Source: Oscillospiraceae bacterium (lineage in GTDB: Bacteria; Bacillota; Clostridia; Oscillospirales; Ruminococcaceae). From it: a DNA stretch of 64,000 nucleotides. The notes beneath the pieces are model-generated. The model was not told the origin of the DNA. It did not search any database and was given only the letters and a program-made list of their open reading frames with translations. Below, piece after piece: positions 45,206 through 54,670 of this stretch (position 1 is the stretch's first letter; every line of letters starts with the position of its first letter). Position numbers and translations under genes: made by a program. The DNA is taken from contig JAUNSK010000012.1 of NCBI GenBank assembly GCA_030539275.1, positions 42,890 through 106,889 of the forward strand, in the 5' to 3' direction.

Positions 45206-45235
45206 ATTATAATATACAACAAGACTTAAAGTCAA
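45206..45235 (-). promoter_or_regulatory. Promoter of the MMPL gene
   Basis: On the minus strand TTGACT (45235-45230), 18-base spacer, TATAAT (45211-45206). An AGTC-aacc-GACT palindrome overlaps the -35 and could be part of the TetR operator. Confidence 0.6.
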
Positions 45236-45335
45236 CCGACTGTTTATTTAAATGTGTTGATTTTTGTCATATGCAGTTCAATTTGTTTTAAAAGCATCAA
45301 AAAACGATTATTTGTTGATTTAAGAGGAGCTTAGT

Positions 45336-45860
45336 ATGGAAAATCAGAGAATAAGGCTCAGCAAAAAAATGCTGAAGCTTGCCCTAATCGATCTTATGCA
45401 GGAAAAAAACATAGAGAAGATAACAGTTTACAGTATCTGTGAAAAAGCAATGATCAACAGAACAACATTCTATAAGTACTATGGCAGTCAGTATGATCTG
45501 TTTGAGGATATAATAGATGACATTTTCAATGAGCTTGAGATCTGTTTTTCAAATCAGGATAAGGATTCATGCATGGCTTTCTGTGATTATCTCAGATATA
45601 TGAGTGAGGACAGAAAGAAATTTCTTGTGATAATCAACTCGTCGGCAAGCTACAGATTTTCAGAAAGACTATTCAGTCTGGATTTTCTGAAGAATATGAT
45701 ACACGCCCACATGAATCATAATTTCACTGAGCAGCAGGAGAGGTATGCTATCATATTTATCTGTACCGGAACGTTTTCAATAATCTGTGAGTGGATGAAC
45801 AATGGATGTACCGAGCAGCCTGAAGAGATACTGGATATGCTTATCAAGCTAATGAGCTGA
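45336..45860 (+). CDS. TetR/AcrR-family regulator
   Basis: 174 residues. The N-terminal helix-turn-helix reads RLSKKMLKLALIDLMQEKN then ITVYSICEKAMINRTTFYKYYG, a standard TetR motif. The C-terminal part is a TetR_C-like ligand domain ending with the FICTGTFSIICEWMNNG pattern. AAGAGGAG before the ATG. Most likely represses the divergent MMPL exporter until a substrate of the pump binds. Confidence 0.87.
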   Translation: MENQRIRLSKKMLKLALIDLMQEKNIEKITVYSICEKAMINRTTFYKYYGSQYDLFEDIIDDIFNELEICFSNQDKDSCMAFCDYLRYMSEDRKKFLVIINSSASYRFSERLFSLDFLKNMIHAHMNHNFTEQQERYAIIFICTGTFSIICEWMNNGCTEQPEEILDMLIKLMS

Positions 45861-46027
45861 TGACAGCCTGATTTCTTTTTATTTTGTATTTAACAACAGA
45901 TCATTGTACTTATATATGAAATAAACTGCTGTCTGTGAGTATCCTTCCAAAATAAAAGCAGTAAATATCAGAAAATGAATTCACTGCTTATCAATATTTT
46001 TTTGCCTGCTGTATTCCGGATTATATT

Positions 46028-48130
46028 TTAATGCTCCGGTTCAGGGGAAGGAAGAGTCAGCAATTCGTCGTACGGAATTACTGATATTGATATATTTGAG
46101 CTGCCGCCGACATTATAGTATCTTTGTTCTCTGCAGAATTCCCCTGTCTGAGTATTGATATACAGGCAGTTATAGTCAGATATATTATTAAATCCGTCAT
46201 CATAAAGAAGAATTCTTGCATCAAACTGTGCAGTTACGCCATTGACAGTGTGAGACCAGTATTTTGCGTTTTCCGCTGTATATGCCTCGCTTTTGTACTG
46301 TGCTCCATAAGCAACCATAGTATGACTCGAGTTTTCTAAGTTCACACTATTGTTATAAACAAAAGGCGGAAAGATTCCGGTGTTTATTAATCTGCAGTAA
46401 TCATACAGTTTTTTTATACTGTTATTAACATTATTTCCGTATGCGGATATGCCATAAATTTTATCAGCATTGAGTGTATTAGCTGCCGCCCAATAATATG
46501 TAATCAGCGAACGAAGGCTGTTGTCTATGTTATTACCATTTACATCTCTGAGTTCAGTAACCGGTGAACCGTTTTTTATAATTGCAGGAACATTGTCAAA
46601 CACATTATATGACTTCATGTACTGCATTACAGAAAGTGCTGCTAATCCAGTACATACTCCTATACAAGGTCTTGAAGTTATATCAGCGGCTCTTTTACTG
46701 CTTAATTCTTTATTATAGACACTGTCAAGAAGAGCAGCGTGAGCAGAATTGAGATAATAGTTATATGTGTCGCTGCCGTTCGGTTTTACTCCGTGTATTT
46801 CATTTTTATTTGCAGTTCCCCATACAAAAGGTGAAAAATCAATGGGTTGTGTCTGATCAGAATAATTAAAACCATAATGAGCTGCATAGCTCTGGGCTTT
46901 GGAAGAACCTGAAAGGGTAAAGCCATCTATTTTCTGCAGAGTATCAGTAAATCCAAGTCCTTTGCTGGCTATATACGAATTCGGATTTTCTATTACAGCA
47001 CCGCGCATTGTCGGACAGTCTGCAAATGCCCGTTCTCCGACATTGACCTTGCTCTTAAATATAACTGATGTCATAGCAGTGTCATAAAAAGCTTCTTTTC
47101 CAATGCTGATTTCCTGATTAAATACTGACGGGTACCAGTCAAACTGAGATGAGTAGGTAGTTTTGCTGAGATGTGAGCAGTACTTAAAAGCTCCGCTTTT
47201 AATGGTTGTTACGCTGTCCGGAATTACAGCACATTCAAGCTGCCTGCAGTCACGAAAAGCACGGTCACCGATTGTTGTTACACTGTCCGGAATCTTTATT
47301 TCCTTTACAGCACATGATGCAAAGGCATAGTCATCAATCGCAGTAAGTGTTTTACTATTATAGTAAGTAAATTCTACCTGAGCCAGATCAGAACAATCAG
47401 AAAAGCATCGTTTTGGAACCTTCCCGGCAGATAAACCAATCATTGCAGAGGTTACCCGGCTGTATCTGAATGCTTGTTCACCTAACTGCTCAATACAGGT
47501 AATGTTAGCAACCGATCCGAGTGTTCCGGTGTTGTAAAAGGCTTCAGAACCGATTTTTTTGATATAGTTAAGATTACTGACAAAAGAAGAATTGAGAGAA
47601 GAGCAGTTATAAAATGCCTGTGAGCCGATCTCACTTATCTTTTGCCCGAATGCACGCTCAAGATAGTTATCCTGTTTAATACTTTCAAGGGAAGTACAGT
47701 CCTTAAAAGCTCTTTCGCCTATCTTTGTAACCCATTTCATACCGGATACTTTTTTGATATCAGTCTGACCGTTAAATGCATCCTGATAAATCTCGGTAAC
47801 TTTATAATCACCGTAGACTGTTTCAGGAATTACAATTTCAGATACTTCTCCGGTTGCTACGCATCCGATGATAGAAGCGGTTTTGTCGGTAGTCGATAAA
47901 AGTCTGTAATACAGCCAGTAATTACCGGTTGAACCCTCAACAGAAAGCTTGGTTCCGTATATTCCGGTTGAGATCAGTTTTATCCCGTTATATCCCTGAG
48001 AAATCAGTGCAGCTGACACAACAGAATTATCTGATTGAGACGAATGACCGGAAAATAATCCTGTTTCAGCCTGAGCTGTTATTGAAAATGCGATGACCAG
48101 ACATAATGCTTTTTTTAAAGATTTCCTCAT
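46028..48130 (-). CDS. Secreted leucine-rich-repeat (BspA-like) protein with papain-like C-terminal region
   Basis: 700 residues. Signal peptide about 1-22 (KKALCLVIAFSITAQA). Residues about 90-400 hold BspA-type LRR_5 repeats (IGERAFKDCTSLESI, IPDSVTTIGDRAFRDCRQLE, IKSGAFKYCSHLS). Residues about 440-690 form another domain with a Cys in PCIGVCTGLAALSVMQYM (Cys493) and a His in SSHTMVAYGAQYKS (His603), followed by DDGF; this Cys...His order and context are those of papain-like peptidases. No dockerin, sortase motif or membrane anchor, so it is probably released. Own promoter TTGACA, 17 bases, TATAGT at 48214-48186. Confidence 0.75.
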   Translation of the reverse strand: MRKSLKKALCLVIAFSITAQAETGLFSGHSSQSDNSVVSAALISQGYNGIKLISTGIYGTKLSVEGSTGNYWLYYRLLSTTDKTASIIGCVATGEVSEIVIPETVYGDYKVTEIYQDAFNGQTDIKKVSGMKWVTKIGERAFKDCTSLESIKQDNYLERAFGQKISEIGSQAFYNCSSLNSSFVSNLNYIKKIGSEAFYNTGTLGSVANITCIEQLGEQAFRYSRVTSAMIGLSAGKVPKRCFSDCSDLAQVEFTYYNSKTLTAIDDYAFASCAVKEIKIPDSVTTIGDRAFRDCRQLECAVIPDSVTTIKSGAFKYCSHLSKTTYSSQFDWYPSVFNQEISIGKEAFYDTAMTSVIFKSKVNVGERAFADCPTMRGAVIENPNSYIASKGLGFTDTLQKIDGFTLSGSSKAQSYAAHYGFNYSDQTQPIDFSPFVWGTANKNEIHGVKPNGSDTYNYYLNSAHAALLDSVYNKELSSKRAADITSRPCIGVCTGLAALSVMQYMKSYNVFDNVPAIIKNGSPVTELRDVNGNNIDNSLRSLITYYWAAANTLNADKIYGISAYGNNVNNSIKKLYDYCRLINTGIFPPFVYNNSVNLENSSHTMVAYGAQYKSEAYTAENAKYWSHTVNGVTAQFDARILLYDDGFNNISDYNCLYINTQTGEFCREQRYYNVGGSSNISISVIPYDELLTLPSPEPEH

Positions 48131-48185
48131 AAATTTTCCCCCTTGTTGTTATTTTGAATATATTTATTTAATATTTGCTATTAAA

Positions 48186-48214
48186 ACTATAACATATTCA
48201 GGATATTATGTCAA
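48186..48214 (-). promoter_or_regulatory. Promoter of the LRR protein gene
   Basis: On the minus strand TTGACA (48214-48209), 17-base spacer, TATAGT (48191-48186). Confidence 0.6.
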
Positions 48215-48269
48215 TTCACGGAAACGTATACATTAAAAAATATTTCTATGTATAAATGAGCATAAAAAA

Positions 48270-48312
48270 AGAACAGCAGATCTCAGGTTTTGAGTTTGCT
48301 GTTCTGTTTTTT
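48270..48312 (-). terminator. Terminator of putP
   Basis: Stem AGAACAGCA / TGCTGTTCT with A-run on one side and GTTTTTT on the other, downstream of the minus-strand putP. Confidence 0.7.
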
Positions 48313-48366
48313 GTTAAATATCAATTCATATGAAAGAATCCTGTTGTTTTGCTTAATGCAATTAAG

Positions 48367-49911
48367 TTAAGCATTACGCATGCATTTCTTAACATCATCA
48401 AATTCATCAATGATCTCTTTATCCGGTTTTGCAGTAACAAGAGATACAATAATAATAGCTGCAAGTGCAGCAATGAATGCAGGCAGAAGTTCATAAATAT
48501 CGAGTGCGCCGCCAAGAGGTCTGATGACGAACTTCCATACAAATACTGTGATTCCGCCGGCGATCATTCCTGCCAGTGCACCCCATTTGTTTGAACGTTT
48601 CCAGAACAGGGCTGTAAGCATTACCGGTCCGAATGTTGCGCCGAAGCCTGCCCATGCAAATGAAACGATCTGGAATACTGAGCTGTTCGGATTCCATGCA
48701 AGTACTATTGAAACTAAAGCTATTACGATCAGAACAAGACGAGCTGAGAGCATTGATGCTTTCTGTGAGAGCTTGAGTCTGAAAACGCCGTTGAGAATAT
48801 TTTCAGAAAGGCTTGAGGAAGCAGCAAGAAGCTGTGAATCTGATGTAGACATTGTACATGCAAGGATTCCGGCAAATATAAGTCCTGCACACAGTGCTGC
48901 TATTACGCTGTGCTCACTCATGACCGTTGCCATTTTGATAACAACTGTTTCAGCCTCGCTGCTGCCTGAAAGTGCAGCTATTGAACCGTTTGCTGAAAGA
49001 GTATTTCCGATAAATCCGATAAGAATTGCAACACCCATTGAAATAACTACCCATACTGAAGCAATTCTTCTTGATGTTTTAACTTTGTTTGTATCGCCGA
49101 TTGCCATAAATCTCAGAAGGATATGAGGCATACCAAAATATCCGAGTCCCCATGCCATAGTTGAAGCGATCTTTATGAAGCCGTACGAAGAAGATCCGCC
49201 TGTGGCATTATGTATTCTGTCAGCAGAAAGGTAGCCGGATATGGATTTTGCATTATCAATTACCGCATCAAATCCTCCGGCAGTCTGAATACCGAAAATA
49301 ACAAGAATAACGAGTGCAATTGTCATTACTATACTCTGGATAAGGTCAGTAGTACTGGCTGCCAGAAATCCTCCGATACTTGTGTAAGAAATAATGATTA
49401 CCGCACTTAATATCATTGCAGCGTGATAGTCAAGACCAAACAGTGAATTGAAAAGCTTTCCGCATGCTGCAAATCCTGAAGCCGTATAAGGGATAAAGAA
49501 TATCAGGATAATAAGCGCCGAAATCCCCATAAGTACATGATTGTTGTCTCTGTAACGGTTTGAGAAAAAGTCAGGAATAGTAATAGCGTTGCTGCACTTC
49601 TGTGAGTAAATACGCAGCCTTTTTGCAACGATGAGCCAGTTTACATATGTACCAAGTGCAAGACCTATAGCAGTCCATCCTGCATCGGCAAATCCGCTCA
49701 GATAAGCAACACCAGGCAGTCCCATCAGCAGCCAGCTGCTCATGTCTGATGCCTCCGCACTCATTGCAGTAACGATCGGTCCGAGCTTACGTCCGCCGAG
49801 ATAAAAATCATTGACGCTGCTCATTTTTTTGGAACACAGGATTCCGATGATAACCATCATAACAAGATAAGCAATTATGGTTATCAAAATGCAGATAATA
49901 TTTGATTCCAT
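48367..49911 (-). CDS. putP: Sodium/proline symporter (SSS family)
   Basis: 514 residues, 13 expected helices. FYLGGRKLGPIVTAMSAEAS and DMSSWLLMGLPGVAYLSG are the PutP sodium and substrate region, AWGLGYFGMPHILLRFMAI and TMSTSDSQLLAASSSLSEN are conserved SSS motifs. It imports proline with Na+, as nutrient or osmoprotectant. The ribosome binding site before the ATG is weak. A consensus promoter sits 170 bases upstream, with phased TCTTAAC repeats (50051-50068) just inside the transcript. Confidence 0.9.
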   Translation of the reverse strand: MESNIICILITIIAYLVMMVIIGILCSKKMSSVNDFYLGGRKLGPIVTAMSAEASDMSSWLLMGLPGVAYLSGFADAGWTAIGLALGTYVNWLIVAKRLRIYSQKCSNAITIPDFFSNRYRDNNHVLMGISALIILIFFIPYTASGFAACGKLFNSLFGLDYHAAMILSAVIIISYTSIGGFLAASTTDLIQSIVMTIALVILVIFGIQTAGGFDAVIDNAKSISGYLSADRIHNATGGSSSYGFIKIASTMAWGLGYFGMPHILLRFMAIGDTNKVKTSRRIASVWVVISMGVAILIGFIGNTLSANGSIAALSGSSEAETVVIKMATVMSEHSVIAALCAGLIFAGILACTMSTSDSQLLAASSSLSENILNGVFRLKLSQKASMLSARLVLIVIALVSIVLAWNPNSSVFQIVSFAWAGFGATFGPVMLTALFWKRSNKWGALAGMIAGGITVFVWKFVIRPLGGALDIYELLPAFIAALAAIIIVSLVTAKPDKEIIDEFDDVKKCMRNA

Positions 49912-50050
49912 AGTTCTTAGTATGAAAAAAGGTGATGATACTCATGGAGTGTCTTAATAAATGATATAAAAATAATCAGGTTTAAAAGTTGAATATCTTT
50001 TCAGACTTTTCCACACTCTCTCCCTTCGTAATATTATTATGCCAGTAAAA

Positions 50051-50112
50051 TCTTAACAGTTTCTTAACAGGCATTACATTGTAATTATACACAAAAATCA
50101 GGAAAATGTCAA
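50051..50112 (-). promoter_or_regulatory. Consensus promoter of putP with phased TCTTAAC repeats
   Basis: On the minus strand TTGACA (50112-50107), exactly 17 bases, TATAAT (50089-50084). On the plus strand TCTTAAC occurs at 50051 and 50062 (11 bases apart), falling just after the predicted transcript start (about 50077). The rest of the 49912-50324 gap is AT-rich with no gene. Confidence 0.6.
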
Positions 50113-50324
50113 TTAAAATCAGTTCATTTCAGAAATTTCAGGATATTAACAGTTGTGAGAGGATATGACAACACGATGGAGCTTTTTATATCGCTTACGG
50201 TATTTCATTATATTTTTTTAACTTGATATCAGATGCAGTTTAGATTATAATTAAATATGAATGTATTTTTAATAGTATTTGTATTACTTAAGCAGCTGGA
50301 AAAACATAAAAGTGGTGAATGCAA

Positions 50325-50960
50325 ATGAATTATAATATGTTAGAATATGACAAAGCAATAGGGATATGTACATATACAGTAAGTCAGCTTAATAAAATAT
50401 GCAGTCTATATATCAAGAAATATAGGAAACTCAATAATATCACTCTTCGTGAGAAAAAAGACTCGCCTGTGTTTTGTACTAATCTGTTCTATATCGGCGG
50501 ACCGGCTTGGTTCATCGAATTAGAACAAAGAGTAGCTGATAATAAATGTGAAGTAACCAGAACGATCATAATTTCAGATAAAAACGGCCAGGTTTTTGAG
50601 TCATGCTGCAACGCATGCAATATACAAGGAAATACTATATTAACAAAAAAAGATGTATTAAAGATCACTGATGAACATATAAAATATTTGCATAGCTGCG
50701 AAAGAAAAAAGCTCACATATACTGTGCTCGCAGATCGCATAACTTATGAAGTATGTAATAAAAATTCAGAAGGCGATTATGAGCCTGTCTGGGTTGTGCC
50801 AGTAGAATGTGAAGAAGAAAAATGGTTTTCTGATCCGTGTCATTATCTAGAAATTTCAGACCTAACAGGTGAAATCATTCATATTATGAATTGTCATGGA
50901 AGATATATAGAATCAGAGATATATGGTGATAAAAATAATAAGAGCGGAAGACGATTATAA
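50325..50960 (+). CDS. Hypothetical cytoplasmic protein (211 aa)
   Basis: ATG at 50325 preferred (GGTGA seven bases upstream); 50319 is an in-frame alternative. Starts MNYNMLEYDKAIGICTYTVS. Cys-rich middle (ESCCNACNIQ) and a C-terminal region with PVWVVPVECEEEKW and YLEISDLTGEIIHIMNCHG, which looks like a PepSY-type beta unit. No membrane segment and no function recognised. Confidence 0.55.
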   Translation: MNYNMLEYDKAIGICTYTVSQLNKICSLYIKKYRKLNNITLREKKDSPVFCTNLFYIGGPAWFIELEQRVADNKCEVTRTIIISDKNGQVFESCCNACNIQGNTILTKKDVLKITDEHIKYLHSCERKKLTYTVLADRITYEVCNKNSEGDYEPVWVVPVECEEEKWFSDPCHYLEISDLTGEIIHIMNCHGRYIESEIYGDKNNKSGRRL

Positions 50961-51053
50961 ATGTATTTTGTTTATAATTATAAAGAAGCTGATTAGAAGC
51001 AGTATATAAATACTAGACGCAGCCCTATAAAGTTTATTTTTAAGGAGTTCGAT

Positions 51054-51461
51054 ATGTGGAAGTGTCCTAAATGTAACAGAGAATTTACAAAAGAAAATCA
51101 GCATCATTATTGTGGTGAAAAGCCAAAGACAATTGATGAATACATCAAGAGTATGGACGAAAATATACAGAAAGAACTCATGTTTATGAAACGGATCCTT
51201 ACGCAGTCACTCCCTGAGGCAGATGAACGCATTTCATGGAGTATGCCAACCTACTGGAAAGGTCACAATATAATTCATTTTGCGGCATCAAAAAAGCATA
51301 TAGGTCTTTATCCCGGACCAGCAGCTGTTGAGCATTTCGCAGATAAATTACAGGGATACAAAACATCCAAGGGTACCATCCGGATCCCATATGGAAAAAT
51401 CGACGAAGAATTAGTTAAAACTATTGCAAAATGGTGTTATGATACCGGTAATCATGCATAG
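51054..51461 (+). CDS. DUF1801-family protein with N-terminal zinc-ribbon-like motif
   Basis: 135 residues. WKCPKCNREFTKENQHHYCG is a Cys2-His/Cys zinc-binding-like start; the remainder is the DUF1801 (YdhG/YdeI-like) fold with ISWSMPTYWKGHNIIHFAA, HIGLYPGPAAVEHF and KGTIRIPYGKI. Such proteins are often near stress genes; function unknown. AAGGAG before the ATG. Confidence 0.75.
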   Translation: MWKCPKCNREFTKENQHHYCGEKPKTIDEYIKSMDENIQKELMFMKRILTQSLPEADERISWSMPTYWKGHNIIHFAASKKHIGLYPGPAAVEHFADKLQGYKTSKGTIRIPYGKIDEELVKTIAKWCYDTGNHA

Positions 51462-51575
51462 CATGGACAATCCTGTAAGTGATCATATTACTGAACAATT
51501 GCCTGAAGGAAAGACCCGCCCACTAAGCACAATCAAAAATACGCAATCACACAGTCTCAGAAAGGAAAATCAATT

Positions 51576-52058
51576 ATGATTAAAATCATGTTCGTCTGCC
51601 ACGGCAACATATGCCGATCTCCGATGGCAGAATATATACTAAAAGACATGTTAAAGAAAAAAACCTTTGGCACAGACCTTTACATAGCCTCATGTGCCAC
51701 AAGCACAGAAGAGATCTGTAACGGAATCGGCAACCCCGTTTATCCTCCTGCAAGGCAGGAACTTAAGCGGCACGGAATCTGCTGCGGCGACAGAAGGGCA
51801 GTGCAGCTGAAGAAGAGTGATTATACAGAGTACGACTATTTAATTGGAATGGACAGCGCGAATATCAGAAATATGATAAGGATCCTGGACGGTGACCCTG
51901 ATGAAAAAGTACACAGGCTCATGGATTATACTCAAAGAGGCGGAGATGTGGCGGATCCGTGGTACAGCGGACGGTTTGATACGGCTTACAGGGATATTTA
52001 TGACGGCTGTACCGGATTTCTCAAATATCTGAAGCAAAAATATGCAGATGTGGACTAA
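51576..52058 (+). CDS. Low-molecular-weight protein tyrosine phosphatase
   Basis: 160 residues. P-loop VCHGNICRSPMAE with nucleophile Cys8 and Arg14 (C-x5-R-S), and the general acid Asp in GDVADPWYSG. AGAAAGGA before the ATG. In Gram-positives these enzymes often act on BY-kinases of polysaccharide synthesis, but no BY-kinase gene is nearby. Confidence 0.87.
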   Translation: MIKIMFVCHGNICRSPMAEYILKDMLKKKTFGTDLYIASCATSTEEICNGIGNPVYPPARQELKRHGICCGDRRAVQLKKSDYTEYDYLIGMDSANIRNMIRILDGDPDEKVHRLMDYTQRGGDVADPWYSGRFDTAYRDIYDGCTGFLKYLKQKYADVD

Positions 52059-52163
52059 TCACGCTGTACTGATACTGATTAATTAAACTCAACCGGGGAT
52101 CGAAGATTTATATGTAATAAAAATTCGTGTAAATATTAAATAGATATACTAAGAGGAGAAATA

Positions 52164-52826
52164 ATGAAACAGATAGCTGTAATTGACGATGACCAGTACA
52201 TAAGTGATATGCTGTACAAGCTTCTTACAAGAGAGGGCTACAGTGTTATAAGGGCATATTCGGGAACGGAAGCACTGATGCTTCTTTCATCACACACTCC
52301 GGATCTGATACTTCTGGATCTTATGCTTCCGGGACTTACAGGAGAGGAAATTTTACCGAAAATTAAGAATATCCCGGTGATCGTTGTCAGTGCAAAGGTT
52401 GATACAAATGATAAGGTTAGACTGCTGCTTGACGGTGCTGCGGATTATGTCACAAAGCCGTTTGATACAAAAGAGCTGCTGGCCCGGATTATTGCGGCAC
52501 TGAGAAAATCCCAGCCGAATACTTCGTCAGTGCTGAGCTTCAGAGAACTGACCCTTGATACTGATACGCACCTGGTATGTGTGAATGAAAAGACAGTTAA
52601 GCTTACTAAAACAGAGTTTGCCATACTCAGACAGCTGATGCAGAGTCCTTCACAGGTGATAACAAAGTCGCAGATCCTTGATCTTATAAGTACAGATACA
52701 CCGGACTGTATGGAGAGTTCACTTAAGGTGCATATAAGCAATCTCAGAAAGAAACTCAGAGAGATAAACGGCAGGGATTATATTGAAGCAGTATGGGGAA
52801 TAGGATTCAAAATGCAGGAAGAATAA
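52164..52826 (+). CDS. OmpR-family response regulator (module 2)
   Basis: 220 residues. Receiver: IDDDQY, Asp52 in LLDLMLPGLTG, KP in VTKPFDTKE; winged helix with LTKTEFAILRQLMQ and SLKVHISNLRKKLREI. AGAGGAG before the ATG. Followed at once by four phased TCTTAAC-type repeats and then the ABC genes, so the repeats are the probable binding site of this regulator. Confidence 0.9.
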   Translation: MKQIAVIDDDQYISDMLYKLLTREGYSVIRAYSGTEALMLLSSHTPDLILLDLMLPGLTGEEILPKIKNIPVIVVSAKVDTNDKVRLLLDGAADYVTKPFDTKELLARIIAALRKSQPNTSSVLSFRELTLDTDTHLVCVNEKTVKLTKTEFAILRQLMQSPSQVITKSQILDLISTDTPDCMESSLKVHISNLRKKLREINGRDYIEAVWGIGFKMQEE

Positions 52827-52827
52827 A

Positions 52828-52869
52828 TCTTAACTTTTTCTTTACTGTTTTCTTAACCTCTATCTTAAC
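52828..52869 (+). promoter_or_regulatory. Four phased TCTTAAC direct repeats before the module 2 ABC genes
   Basis: TCTTAAC at 52828, TCTTTAC at 52839, TCTTAAC at 52851, TCTTAAC at 52863; starts 11, 12 and 12 bases apart, all on the same face of the helix. A -10-like TACAAT or TATACT follows (52872-52885), about 45 bases before the ATPase start. Confidence 0.65.
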
Positions 52870-52915
52870 TATACAATGATATACTACAGACATAAACAAA
52901 AGAGGAGGTAATGAT

Positions 52916-53830
52916 ATGGAATATATCATGAAAACGAGTGGGTTAAGTAAAAAATACAGAAACTTCAAAGCTCTTGACGGTCTGGATATGAATATACCAA
53001 AGGGTGCGATCTATGGTTTTGTCGGAAAAAACGGAGCCGGAAAAACAACACTTATACGTCTGTTATGCGGACTTCAGGAGCCGACAGGAGGAGAGTACAC
53101 TCTCTACGGCAAAAAGAATACTGACAGGGATATTTCCAAAGCCAGAAGAAGAATAGGTGCTGTTGTTGAGACACCTTCGATCTATCTTGATATGACAGCA
53201 ATGGAAAATATGAAGGAACAGTATCGTGTTCTCGGAATGCCGTCATTTGACAATATTCCTGAGATTCTCAGACTGGTAGGTCTTGAAAATACCGGTTCAA
53301 AAAAAGCAAAGAATTTTTCACTTGGAATGAGGCAAAGACTTGGAATAGCTATTGCACTTGCCGGTGATCCGGATTTCCTGGTGCTTGATGAACCGGTAAA
53401 CGGTCTTGATCCGCAGGGAATTATTGAAATGCGTGAGCTTATTCTGAAGCTTAACCGCGAAAAACATATTACCGTGCTGATATCAAGTCACATTCTTGAT
53501 GAGCTGTCAAGACTGGCTACACACTACGGATTTATTGACAGAGGGCATATGGTTAAGGAGATAAGTGCAGATGATCTTGAAAAAGCATGCAGAAAATGTG
53601 TTCGTACGCAGGTAACCGATATTAAGGCGCTTGCAAGGGTTCTCGACAGCTTTGGCATGGAGTACAGTGTTATTTCAGATAACGAGGCTGATATTTTCAG
53701 TGATGTGAATATAACAAAGCTTGTTATGGCACTTGTTAAGGAAAACTGTGAAGTGCTGAAACTCTCAGAACATGATGAGAGTCTTGAGAACTACTATGTA
53801 AGTCTGATCGGAGGCGGAAGCTATGAGTAA
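52916..53830 (+). CDS. ABC transporter ATP-binding protein, BcrA type (module 2)
   Basis: 304 residues. Walker A GKNGAGKTT, Q-loop-type VVETPSIYLDMTAMEN, signature FSLGMRQRLG, Walker B FLVLDEPVNGLDP, His-switch ISSHILDEL. The C-terminal 85 residues are the added domain found in BcrA and lantibiotic-immunity (LanF) ATPases. AGAGGAGG before the ATG; stop overlaps the permease start. Confidence 0.9.
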   Translation: MEYIMKTSGLSKKYRNFKALDGLDMNIPKGAIYGFVGKNGAGKTTLIRLLCGLQEPTGGEYTLYGKKNTDRDISKARRRIGAVVETPSIYLDMTAMENMKEQYRVLGMPSFDNIPEILRLVGLENTGSKKAKNFSLGMRQRLGIAIALAGDPDFLVLDEPVNGLDPQGIIEMRELILKLNREKHITVLISSHILDELSRLATHYGFIDRGHMVKEISADDLEKACRKCVRTQVTDIKALARVLDSFGMEYSVISDNEADIFSDVNITKLVMALVKENCEVLKLSEHDESLENYYVSLIGGGSYE

Positions 53831-54659
53831 ATTGTTATCTGCAAATTTTTCAAGGTTATTTAAAAGTAAAATATTCTGGGCTGGTATGATCTTTATGTTC
53901 GGATTTGCGGCATTTCTGATAATTATGAGCCGTATTCAGAACGGCGCAGACAGCAGCGGTTCAAGAGAAATGGACAGTGCGGTATTTGCAGGAACTATTC
54001 TCATTCCGGTAGTAACAGCTGTGTTTTCAGGAATATTTCTTGGAACCGAATACAGTGACGGAACTATGAGAAACAAGATAATAGTCGGACATACCAGGGC
54101 ATCAGTCTATTTGTCGGATTTAGCAGTATGCTGTGCCGGATCACTTCTTATGAATGTAATGTTCATTATTACAATAATAGCACTGGGAGTACCTTTGCTT
54201 GGAATGACAGCAGCAGATACAGGGAAAATGATCATTTCATTTTTAATAATCAGTGCTGCTTTATGTGCATGGTGCGCAGTACTCGTGTTCATATCAATAC
54301 TTATTCATTCAAAATCAGCCGGTGTTGTAACTGCGATCATAACCGGATTTGTGATGATGATGGGCGCAATAGCGCTTTATACCAGATATACTGAACCGGA
54401 ATACTATCCCGGTGATTATATGTATACAGATTCAAACGGCGAGATCACGTCAGATATGGTGAAGAATCCGGGATATCTGACCGGAACAAAGCGAAAGGTT
54501 TATAAAACTTTGCTTGACCTGATTCCGTCAGGACAGTTTATGCAGATAAATCAGGGCAGTCTGGATAATGAGTTATTAAAAACGCTGTACTCAATGTCAA
54601 TCATAGTGGTGTTCACTTGCGGCGGAATTATATTGTTCAGAAAAAAAGACCTGAAATAG
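53823..54659 (+). CDS. ABC-2 type permease, BcrB/LanE-like (module 2)
   Basis: 278 residues with about six helices (18-35, 56-75, 100-127, 143-165, 172-192, 254-272). GIFLGTEYSDGTMRNKIIVGHTR is the characteristic ABC-2 coupling segment. Together with the BcrA-type ATPase it should expel an antimicrobial peptide or lipid from the membrane. The stop is followed by AGGAGG and the kinase gene. Confidence 0.87.
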   Translation: MSKLLSANFSRLFKSKIFWAGMIFMFGFAAFLIIMSRIQNGADSSGSREMDSAVFAGTILIPVVTAVFSGIFLGTEYSDGTMRNKIIVGHTRASVYLSDLAVCCAGSLLMNVMFIITIIALGVPLLGMTAADTGKMIISFLIISAALCAWCAVLVFISILIHSKSAGVVTAIITGFVMMMGAIALYTRYTEPEYYPGDYMYTDSNGEITSDMVKNPGYLTGTKRKVYKTLLDLIPSGQFMQINQGSLDNELLKTLYSMSIIVVFTCGGIILFRKKDLK

Positions 54660-54670
54660 GAGGATATAAT

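Noticed and set aside
48524-49126. 200-codon plus-strand frame opposite putP
   Set aside because: Shadow of a clear symporter gene, Ile/Thr-rich noise, no start signal.
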